DNA of 21,947 bases from a virus, in IMG/VR virus record IMGVR_UViG_3300027749_000515, positions 1-21,947 of that record; one strand, written 5' to 3'. Below are positions 15,104-20,283 of the stretch, piece after piece. A program made the position numbers and the translations under genes. How positions within the stretch are numbered: the stretch's first letter is position 1; each line of letters begins with the position of its first letter. The notes below the pieces were generated by a model that did not search any database, was not told the origin of the DNA, and worked only from the letters and a program-made list of their open reading frames with translations.

Positions 15104-17386
15104 ATGAGTTTTTTGAAATACTTAGAGGACATTGCGCCCGAGGGCGAGGTCATTTTATTTGTGCGCCAAAAACCCATATTGGCCAACGGTGAGCTGCAAT
15201 TCCACGCCGACGGCGCTGTTAAATGCACTTGGCCGGCCTACCTGCCCAAAAAGTGGAAGGCGAACCAGGCATGGTACGCCAATACCGGCTGCTTCATCAT
15301 CGACCGCTTCGACCAAGGCCACCCATCGGCCCGCGCTGACAACTGCGAGCGCGTCGCCTTCCTTGTGCTGGACGACGTAGGCACCAAGGCCAAAGAGCCG
15401 CCCATCGCCCCGACGTGGATCATGGAGACCAGCCCCAACAATTACCAGTACGGCTACACCTTCGCGCTGGACGACCAGCCCATGAAGGCCGACTTCAGCG
15501 CCGCTATCGTGGCCATCGCCGAGGCGGGCTACACCGACGGCGGCGCCATCAACCCAGTGCGCAATTTCAGGTTGCCCGGCTCCATCAACCTCAAGCCAGG
15601 CCGCGAGGACTTCGCCTCCCGCCTTGTCGAGTTTCACCCCGAGCGCGAGTTCTCCCTGCCTCAGATATGCGAGGCGCTGGGCGTGACGCCCACCCCTGCC
15701 GACACCGCCACGATGCGCCCCATACGCCTTACAGACGACGGCGGCGACGATGTGCTGGCGTGGGCTGCTGCGCGTGGAGACTTGCTAGAGAAGGGCAATT
15801 CAAGCGGTTGGTGGGGCGTGGTTTGCCCTAATCATGGCGAGCATAGCGACGGCAACCCAATGGGCCGCTACAACCCCGTCAGCCGCGCCTACTGCTGCCT
15901 GCACGAACACTGCGCCGACTGGAACAGTGAGCAGTATCTCGCATGGGTCGAGGAGCAGGGCGGGCCAAAGCGTGCTCACGGCTTGCGCGATGAGTTGCTG
16001 GCCGCCGTGATGGAGAACACCCTGTCCAAGCTGGCCCCCACGCCCGAGTACCCTGACGAGGCCGCTGCGGTCATCGCCGAAGTCGAGCGGCGCGAGTTGG
16101 GTCGCGTGGAGATGAGCGGCTGGTTTGAGCGCTTTGCGTACATCCAAGACGATGACGCCTATTTTGATATGCAAGATCGCCGCGAACTGATGCGCAAGAC
16201 CTTCAACGCCATGTTCAGGCACATCGACTGCCGGTCGCGCCACGGCAAGCACGGCAAGATTGAGGCGTCTAACGCCTTTGACGAACACCGCCAGGACAAA
16301 GGCGCCCGCGCCTTGGTCGGCATCACTTACGCGGCGGGCGAGACTGTGCTAGTGTCGCGTGAGGGGCTGGTCTACGGCAACCGCTGGCGCGATGCCCGCC
16401 CGGCGCCCGTGGCCGGTGAAGCGACGCCGTGGCTGCGCCATGTCGAGCGCATGGTGCCAATTGACTTCGAGCGCGAACACCTCTTGAACGTTTTGGCCCA
16501 TAAAGTGCAGTTTCCCAGCCACAAGATCAACCACGCCGTCCTGATGGGCGGCAATCACGGGTCGGGCAAGGACACCCTCTTTGCGCCGTTCTTTTGGGCC
16601 ATAGGCGGCAAGGCCAAACTCAATTGCTCGCTGGTCAAGAACGAAGACTTGACCAGCCAGTGGGGCTATGCGCTCGAATGCGAAGTGATGGAAATTCAAG
16701 AACTGCGCCAGCCGGAGGCCAAAGACCGGCGCGCGTTGGAGAACATCCTAAAGCCCATCATCGCGGCACCCCCGGAGTTGCTGACAGTCAATCGCAAGGG
16801 TCTGCACCCCTACCAGGCGCTAAACCGCGTGTTTGTGGTCGCGTTCTCCAATGAGCGCGTGGCGATCTCCCTGCCCTCAGAGGATCGCCGCTGGTTTGTC
16901 TTATGGTCAGAGGCCACCAAAATGCCAGAAGCAGACGCGCTCAGAATGTGGAACTGGTACACTAATCGAGGCGGCTTTGAGGCCGTGGCCCATTACCTGC
17001 ACACGCGTGACGTGTCCGCGTTCAACCCTAACGCCACGCCCCCATTCACAGAGGCCAAAGCGATTATGGTCGAGCATGGAATGAGCGGAGCAGAGTCGTT
17101 CCTGGTTAACCTGATCCGCTCCAGATCGCGCGCCTTTAGCGCTGGCGTGGTCGGCGCGCCCTTTTACGCGTTGTGCGATGAATTGCAGTTATACGCCCCC
17201 CAGGGCGTGCGCATTGTGCCCGCTGCGCTCTTACACGCGCTCAAAGAGGCCGGATGGCATGATATGGGGCGCCTAGCGTCGCGCGAATATCAAACCAAAA
17301 AACACATATTTTGCGCGCCTGAATTGGCCCATAGCACCCGCTCAGAGTTGCGCAGGGCCATAGAAAAGGCCCCCGAAGGGGCTTAG
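15104..17386 (+). CDS. Bifunctional primase-helicase (PrimPol/RepB-like plus superfamily 3-type ATPase, DUF5906-like)
   Basis: 760 residues from the ATG at 15104, with GAGG eight bases upstream; an in-frame start at 15035 lies inside the preceding gene. N-terminal primase: VAFLVLDDVG (84-93) gives the acidic pair, TSPNNYQYGY (109-118) and NFRLPGSINLK (154-164) resemble RepB/archaeo-eukaryotic primases. A zinc-ribbon-like CPNH...CCLHEHC follows (241-270). The helicase has Walker A GGNHGSGKD (482-490; Asp follows the Lys where Thr/Ser is usual), an EVMEIQEL motif near 528 and the sensor-like FVVAFSNE. It should prime and unwind phage DNA for the polymerase. A terminator for the opposing operon lies inside its last codons. 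Confidence 0.87.
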   Translation: MSFLKYLEDIAPEGEVILFVRQKPILANGELQFHADGAVKCTWPAYLPKKWKANQAWYANTGCFIIDRFDQGHPSARADNCERVAFLVLDDVGTKAKEPPIAPTWIMETSPNNYQYGYTFALDDQPMKADFSAAIVAIAEAGYTDGGAINPVRNFRLPGSINLKPGREDFASRLVEFHPEREFSLPQICEALGVTPTPADTATMRPIRLTDDGGDDVLAWAAARGDLLEKGNSSGWWGVVCPNHGEHSDGNPMGRYNPVSRAYCCLHEHCADWNSEQYLAWVEEQGGPKRAHGLRDELLAAVMENTLSKLAPTPEYPDEAAAVIAEVERRELGRVEMSGWFERFAYIQDDDAYFDMQDRRELMRKTFNAMFRHIDCRSRHGKHGKIEASNAFDEHRQDKGARALVGITYAAGETVLVSREGLVYGNRWRDARPAPVAGEATPWLRHVERMVPIDFEREHLLNVLAHKVQFPSHKINHAVLMGGNHGSGKDTLFAPFFWAIGGKAKLNCSLVKNEDLTSQWGYALECEVMEIQELRQPEAKDRRALENILKPIIAAPPELLTVNRKGLHPYQALNRVFVVAFSNERVAISLPSEDRRWFVLWSEATKMPEADALRMWNWYTNRGGFEAVAHYLHTRDVSAFNPNATPPFTEAKAIMVEHGMSGAESFLVNLIRSRSRAFSAGVVGAPFYALCDELQLYAPQGVRIVPAALLHALKEAGWHDMGRLASREYQTKKHIFCAPELAHSTRSELRRAIEKAPEGA
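17363..17385 (-). terminator. Rho-independent terminator with UUCG loop, inside the primase 3' end
   Basis: Read on the minus strand, GCCCC-TTCG-GGGGC (17382 down to 17369) forms a five-pair GC stem closed by a stable UUCG tetraloop, followed by C and then TTTT (17367-17364). It lies just after the leftward small genes and would end their transcript within the primase coding sequence. On the plus strand the same stem (with an added G-U and A-U pair) has only a short U-run, so termination there would be weaker. Confidence 0.62.
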
Positions 17387-17445
17387 TCAAGATCAAGCAA
17401 AATCGCCAGGATCGCGGCCAGTATGGCCGCTAAGACTATGAGCAC
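17383..17445 (-). CDS. Possible 20-residue hydrophobic peptide
   Basis: A GTG-started frame encoding MLIVLAAILAAILAILLDLD, entirely hydrophobic and long enough for one membrane span. It overlaps the preceding leftward gene by 10 bases and the primase stop by 4. The GTG has no clear ribosome site, and a hairpin (17414-17430) lies within the frame, so this may instead be untranslated 3' sequence. Listed because its composition is unlike chance for a random frame. Confidence 0.28.
   Translation of the reverse strand: MLIVLAAILAAILAILLDLD
17414..17430. repeat. Perfect 7-bp hairpin
   Basis: GCGGCCA-GTA-TGGCCGC, a perfect inverted repeat with a 3-base loop, between the 51-residue gene and the terminator. 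There is no adjacent T-run on either strand, so it is not a classic terminator. It may protect the mRNA 3' end or be part of the general palindrome excess of this segment. Confidence 0.5.
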
Positions 17446-17591
17446 GCGAGCGCGCGCAGGGCGGCCGCGCGCGTCTCTTCGTTATCGTCGTCCAACAATG
17501 CGCGCAGCACATCTTCTAAGTGCGTAATGCGATCCAAATAATGGCGCCGCGCGGTAGCGATGGCCGCTAGAGCCTGGTCATCGGCGATCAT
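17436..17591 (-). CDS. Small helical protein (51 aa)
   Basis: 51 codons from an ATG overlapping the stop of the preceding leftward gene (ATGA, 17588-17591). The product starts MIADDQALAAIATARRHYLD and ends ALACS. It is helical, with an acidic centre (LLDDDNEET). No family recognised. Support is the exact coupling with its neighbour and the amphipathic helical pattern. Confidence 0.55.
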   Translation of the reverse strand: MIADDQALAAIATARRHYLDRITHLEDVLRALLDDDNEETRAAALRALACS

Positions 17592-17698
17592 AAGTAGCGC
17601 ACGAGTAGAACGGCCAGAATCAGGCCAATTGAGACGGCCAGCGCAGCGCTGGCGATGGGGCGCGCAGGCGGCGCCGGTTTATAGTGTTGGCGCGTCAT
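17588..17698 (-). CDS. Tiny single-span membrane protein (36 aa)
   Basis: 36 codons from an ATG overlapping the preceding stop (ATGA, 17695-17698). A basic, Pro-rich N-terminus (MTRQHYKPAPPARPIA) is followed by one strong membrane helix, about residues 17-35 (SAALAVSIGLILAVLLVRY). The positive-inside rule puts the N-terminus in the cytoplasm. Function unknown. Confidence 0.6.
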   Translation of the reverse strand: MTRQHYKPAPPARPIASAALAVSIGLILAVLLVRYL

Positions 17699-18018
17699 GC
17701 TTCCACCTCCACGCTATCGGTGCCCTGGGGCACGCTCACGCGATCGCTCAAACCCTCATAGAACCCGGCCAGGTTCGCGTCGCCGTAGGGCGCGCCGCCC
17801 TTAAAGTTGCGCCGGTTCGAGTTGAGTGTGTAGTACTGACTCACGTATTCCGCAGGGCTCATTGTTTCCCCATAGGCCGGAAATAAACGTTTATCAGGGC
17901 CCCGGCTTTTGACCGGCTTATGCTTACCCGTGATTTTGCTGGCCAGGGTTTGAACCTCTAGCACGCGATTCAGGGATGCCAATTTATAAGTGGTGGATTT
18001 AATTTGTAGGGTTTGCAT
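17695..18018 (-). CDS. Hypothetical protein (107 aa)
   Basis: 107 residues without recognised motifs. The N-terminal half is basic (ITGKHKPVKSRGPDKR, about 29-44). The centre has AEYVSQYYTLNSNRRNFKGG, an aromatic and Asn-rich stretch, and the C-terminus is acidic. It starts at an ATG 20 bases inside the end of the preceding leftward gene and shares its stop with the next start. It could bind nucleic acid through the basic half, but no function is assigned. Confidence 0.62.
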   Translation of the reverse strand: MQTLQIKSTTYKLASLNRVLEVQTLASKITGKHKPVKSRGPDKRLFPAYGETMSPAEYVSQYYTLNSNRRNFKGGAPYGDANLAGFYEGLSDRVSVPQGTDSVEVEA

Positions 18019-18184
18019 AGCGATGCTCCAGGGTTATAGCGCGCGCCAGCTGGCGTGCATCATGGGTCAGTTTATCGGCCATCATGGCCCGGTCGATTTG
18101 TTCCGGCGTGGGTTGCACTGGCGCCGGTGGCGCCGGTGGTGGCGCATAGGGGCGCAGTATTTCAGCGAATAGCGGGTGCATCAT
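17999..18184 (-). CDS. Small Pro-rich/helical protein (61 aa)
   Basis: The start is placed at the ATG at 18184 because it overlaps the preceding stop (ATGA); an earlier in-frame ATG at 18205 lies inside that gene. The protein is MMHPLFAEILRPYAPPPAPP followed by a PVQPTPEQIDR linker and a charged helix to the end. Pro-rich linkers of this kind usually join two short interaction helices. Function unknown. Confidence 0.55.
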   Translation of the reverse strand: MMHPLFAEILRPYAPPPAPPAPVQPTPEQIDRAMMADKLTHDARQLARAITLEHRYANPTN

Positions 18185-18315
18185 AAGCCGCTCACCCGGT
18201 AGCATTGGCCATCGCTGCGCTGCACGTCGATGGTTCCAGCGCGACGCACGGCCAGGATTAGCACGCGCTCAGTGCGGCCGTATAGTGAGATATGGATATA
18301 TTGTCCAGGTTTCAT
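18181..18315 (-). CDS. Small beta-rich protein (44 aa)
   Basis: A 44-codon frame: MKPGQYIHISLYGRTERVLI, then LAVRRAGTIDVQRSDGQCYRV. Alternating hydrophobic residues suggest a small beta-barrel or SH3-like strand protein of KOW/DUF2158 style. The ribosome site is weak (GAAAG). Its stop overlaps the next start. It is separated from the 251-residue gene by a 72-base gap with a hairpin, so it may be translated from a processed or internal transcript. Confidence 0.55.
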   Translation of the reverse strand: MKPGQYIHISLYGRTERVLILAVRRAGTIDVQRSDGQCYRVSGL

Positions 18316-18354
18316 AGGTTTACTTTCGTTTACTGTAGCGGCCAGGAATAGCCC

Positions 18355-18379
18355 CTAAGCGGCCGCACTGGCCGCTTAG
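18355..18379. repeat. Perfect 10-bp hairpin between leftward genes
   Basis: CTAAGCGGCC-GCACT-GGCCGCTTAG, a perfect 10-bp inverted repeat with a 5-base loop, in the 72-base gap downstream of the 251-residue gene. There is no T-run on either side, so it is not a standard rho-independent terminator. An mRNA-stability hairpin, attenuator or protein-binding site is possible. It contains one of four GCGGCCGC octamers in this segment. Confidence 0.6.
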
Positions 18380-18387
18380 AGATAACC

Positions 18388-19143
18388 CTATGCGCTGGCC
18401 ATCATAATCACGCGGCGCCGATCGTGCCCGGCCGCGTGATCCGCTATAACGACGTCGCGCGCCTGAATCCGCGTGCCACTGCATAGCGTGCACTTTGCGC
18501 ACGTCGATTTTTTACCGCCTTCAGCGCTGGCCGGGCAAACCGTCTCACCGGGTTGACGATCGACGCCTACCGATACCCGGAAAACGCGCATACCGTATAA
18601 ATTGGCCAATGCAGCTTGTTCAATAGTGTCAGCGCTGGCCATAACTAGCGGCGCCCATGCGGCATGATCAAACCCCTCATTTTGCCATTGGTGCGAATAT
18701 CCGCGCACACCGGCCGCATACCGGGTAATTTGTGTCCACATTTTGACCGGCGCGGCCGCGCCGTCGCCATATGTGCCAATGCGCACTATTTTGCCGGCCA
18801 GCGCGCGCGCTATTGTGGCCGCGTCGGCGCGCACATAGCGGCCGCGTTTATATGCGTTGTACACCGATAACACCGATTTTGCTATCTGGACATAGCATGG
18901 CACTTTGCCGGTTTGTTTGGCCAATATTGGCCGGTGCTCGCACTGGCCGCATATGCTGGCGTCGGCGCCGGTTTGTAATGCTTGAACCGGGTTAACGTCA
19001 CTGCGAATAATGAATGATTGCACTAGCGCGCCGGTTTTCTCATTTTTGCTGGCGTCGCTAATCTTGTTCACGATTACGACAATGGGCGCGCCGTCGATTT
19101 CGCTGAGGCCTTCGTATGCGATGTAACCTAGAATTTTAGTCAT
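18388..19143 (-). CDS. Cysteine-rich conserved phage/plasmid protein (251 aa), function unknown
   Basis: 251 residues, first gene of the accessory operon, with AAAGG before the ATG. I recognise the layout as a family common in phages and mobile elements (possibly the DUF7227 type): ALQTGADASICGQCEHRP, then SVYNAYKRGRY, GTYGDGAAAPV, RGYSHQW and a C-terminal VCPASAEGGKKSTCAKCTLC. Cysteines 65, 68, 83 and 203, 215, 218, 221 form two clusters likely to bind zinc or an iron-sulfur centre. No catalytic role is established to my knowledge. Usually such a gene stands alone near early or replication genes; here it leads an operon of tiny genes in palindrome-rich DNA. Confidence 0.75.
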   Translation of the reverse strand: MTKILGYIAYEGLSEIDGAPIVVIVNKISDASKNEKTGALVQSFIIRSDVNPVQALQTGADASICGQCEHRPILAKQTGKVPCYVQIAKSVLSVYNAYKRGRYVRADAATIARALAGKIVRIGTYGDGAAAPVKMWTQITRYAAGVRGYSHQWQNEGFDHAAWAPLVMASADTIEQAALANLYGMRVFRVSVGVDRQPGETVCPASAEGGKKSTCAKCTLCSGTRIQARDVVIADHAAGHDRRRVIMMASA

Positions 19144-19246
19144 AATGTTTGCCTTTACTTTAATTAACTATCAAGCTTTGCGTGCCTGGAATACGCGGGC
19201 CCTTTTTGGGCTTGCTGCAATTATGGATCAACTATTTTATGGCTGT

Positions 19247-19264
19247 CTGTCACGTTGGTGACAG
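19247..19264. repeat. 7-bp hairpin in the leftward leader
   Basis: CTGTCAC-GTTG-GTGACAG, a perfect inverted repeat about 100 bases upstream of the 251-residue gene. It would lie in its 5' leader if transcription starts at the promoter proposed near 19401. It could be an operator half-site pair or an RNA stem; no T-run follows on the minus strand. Confidence 0.5.
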
Positions 19265-19280
19265 TTGGGCTATTTTTGTG

Positions 19281-19375
19281 GGTAGTGGTTGGCGATTTGG
19301 TTGGTAGTGGGTTGGCTATGGTGTTTTGGTGCGGGTCTCCAATGGGGGAGTGTAGTTGTTGGCTATATTGGCTAT
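19281..19375 (+). repeat. Left cluster of 9-bp repeats (GTTGGCTAT)
   Basis: Exact GTTGGCTAT at 19311-19319 and 19358-19366, a tandem near-copy ATTGGCTAT at 19367-19375, and a variant GTTGGCGAT at 19288-19296. Two of these sit in a longer direct repeat: GGTAGTGG followed by TTGGCGAT (19281-19296) and by GTTGGCTAT (19303-19319). They border the AT-rich core on its left. Confidence 0.72.
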
Positions 19376-19400
19376 TTATAAAAGATAAAAGGTTTCAAAA

Positions 19401-19429
19401 TGTATATTTCATAATGTGAATTCTTACAA
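19401..19429 (-). promoter_or_regulatory. Possible leftward promoter for the accessory operon
   Basis: On the minus strand, TTGTAA (19429-19424), a 17-base spacer and TATACA (19406-19401), each four of six to the sigma70 consensus, in the AT-rich core. It would give a leader of about 250 bases to the 251-residue gene. Weak match; other positions are possible. Confidence 0.32.
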
Positions 19430-19578
19430 TACTTACAGTTTCTATTGGAGCGATTTAAAACGGGTGCAAAAAGTGCCTACAGTGCCAACAACTGCCCGCG
19501 CACGGTTTGGCGCGAACTGGCGCAAGCCGCCAACCCCATGATCCACGCATAAATTCGCGCGCTGCGCTGGCGCATAGT

Positions 19579-19596
19579 GTTGGCTATGTTGGCAGT
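19579..19596 (+). repeat. 9-bp repeat plus degenerate tandem copy
   Basis: GTTGGCTAT at 19579-19587, directly followed by GTTGGCAGT (19588-19596). Same unit and orientation as the left cluster, 204 bases to its right and ten bases before the block of opposite orientation. Confidence 0.65.
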
Positions 19597-19605
19597 TTGA
19601 TTTGC

Positions 19606-19641
19606 ATGGCCAACATGGCCAACATGGCCAACATGGCCAAC
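19606..19641 (-). repeat. Four perfect tandem copies of a 9-bp unit
   Basis: Four identical head-to-tail copies of ATGGCCAAC with no spacer. The reverse complement GTTGGCCAT differs from the left-cluster unit by one base, so this block has the opposite orientation. Each copy holds the palindrome TGGCCA. Period 9 places successive sites at shifting faces of the helix. Confidence 0.85.
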
Positions 19642-19644
19642 GGC

Positions 19645-19668
19645 GCCTGGCCGCCAGGCTGCAGCCTG
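19645..19668. repeat. Overlapping inverted repeat and 14-bp palindrome
   Basis: GCCTGG-CCG-CCAGGC (19645-19659) overlaps a perfect 14-bp palindrome CAGGCTGCAGCCTG (19655-19668). The two share CAGGC and so could form alternative hairpins. They lie between the four-copy and two-copy repeat blocks. Confidence 0.65.
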
Positions 19669-19686
19669 CGCACTGATTGGATTGGC

Positions 19687-19704
19687 ATGGCCAACATAGC
19701 CAAC
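19687..19704 (-). repeat. Two further tandem 9-bp units
   Basis: ATGGCCAAC (19687-19695) followed directly by ATAGCCAAC (19696-19704). The second is the exact reverse complement of the left-cluster unit GTTGGCTAT, which links the two orientations into one repeat family. Confidence 0.78.
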
Positions 19705-19803
19705 ACCTACCAGCCCGCTAGCCCTCGCCATTTTGATTAGGATTCCTGCTTGGGGGTGGGGGTAGGGCCGAGCGGAAGGGCCAACGTTGACGGAGGGCTC
19801 ACA

Positions 19804-19838
19804 ACCAAAATTTTTTTTTAAATTTTTTTTGGTATAAA
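19804..19838 (+). promoter_or_regulatory. A/T tracts and -10 box upstream of the small terminase
   Basis: ACCAAAA (19804-19810), T9, A3, T8 and GGT form a 7-bp inverted repeat (ACCAAAA/TTTTGGT) around A/T tracts, running into TATAAA (19833-19838), 34 bases before the terminase ATG. There is no proper -35; the tracts may act as an UP element or as curved DNA. Promoter assignment is tentative. Confidence 0.42.
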
Positions 19839-19872
19839 CTCACGGCACACGCCACCAGGCGAAGGAGAACAG

Positions 19873-20283
19873 ATGTTCAAGTCACTGCCGCTTACAGTTC
19901 GCCATGTCAAGGCTACTGAGTCGCGCCTGCAAGCAATCTACGACGCCGCCAAACTGGGGCTCAAAGGCGACACTCTGGCTCTTGCTTCTGGTATGCGACC
20001 TGACGAGTACCGCCATTTGTGCCAATTTGACCCACTGGCTGAAATGGCCGCGATCAAAGGCAAAGCGGACGGCGAGCGCGAGATGGCGCAGATATTGCAT
20101 AAAGCCGCCCAAGAAGGCGACGCCAAGGCAGCGCTCGAAATTCTCAAACACCAACACGGCTGGGTGGCCAAGCAGTCCATCTCGGTGGACATCGACCAGC
20201 GCATTTCTATCACCCAGGCGCTTCAAGAAGCCGAGTTGCGCGTAATTGAGGTTGTCGATGCAGTCCACCAAATACAGCGCTGA
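19873..20283 (+). CDS. terS: Terminase small subunit (probable)
   Basis: 136 residues. AAGGAG lies eight bases before the ATG. The N-terminal half has a helix-turn-helix look (residues about 21-48, LQAIYDAAKLGLKGDTLALASGMRPDEYRHL). The middle helix (ADGEREMAQILHKAAQEGDAK) and LEILKHQHGW lead to a C-terminal oligomerisation-type segment. The wording GDTLALASGM...YRHLCQ...GDAKAALEILKH is one I know from proteins placed before phage large terminases. It should bind the packaging start site, perhaps in the repeat-rich DNA just upstream, and hand it to the large subunit, whose gene overlaps its end by 26 bases. Confidence 0.77.
   Translation: MFKSLPLTVRHVKATESRLQAIYDAAKLGLKGDTLALASGMRPDEYRHLCQFDPLAEMAAIKGKADGEREMAQILHKAAQEGDAKAALEILKHQHGWVAKQSISVDIDQRISITQALQEAELRVIEVVDAVHQIQR

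Larger units (their letters stand above)
19144..19872. other. Non-coding control region, candidate origin
   Basis: 729 bases without a supportable gene, between the leftward accessory operon and the rightward packaging genes. From left to right: leader of the leftward operon with a hairpin (19247-19264); a GT-rich stretch with direct repeats and 9-bp repeats (19281-19375); an AT-rich core (about 19372-19460); GC-rich sequence with a 9-bp unit (19579-19587), four tandem units in the opposite orientation (19606-19641), a palindrome (19645-19668) and two more units (19687-19704); G-runs (19752-19780); and A/T tracts before the small-terminase gene. Repeats beside an AT-rich segment resemble iteron origins, but pac/cos or regulator binding is also possible this close to the terminase genes. 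Confidence 0.6.

Noticed and set aside
16559-16577. GKD instead of GKT/S in the primase-helicase Walker A as a defect
   Set aside because: The following Thr and the rest of the motifs are intact, and I recall GKD in related phage DUF5906-type ATPases, so it is probably a family variant.
17740-17747. GCGATCGC, the cyanobacterial HIP1 octamer
   Set aside because: A single copy in GC-palindrome-rich DNA gives no sign of a cyanobacterial host.
17941-17975. T-loop-like sequence (GGGTTTGAACCTC) suggesting a tRNA
   Set aside because: No matching acceptor stem, D-arm or anticodon arm at proper spacing, and it lies inside a coupled leftward gene.
19507-19740. 77-codon rightward frame over the tandem repeats, and an 84-codon leftward frame over the same DNA
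   Set aside because: The protein is dominated by the repeat itself (NMANMANMAN type), with no ribosome site or neighbour coupling; the region reads better as non-coding.
19811-19830. T-runs as a terminator
   Set aside because: No GC-rich stem precedes them and no rightward gene lies upstream within the region.
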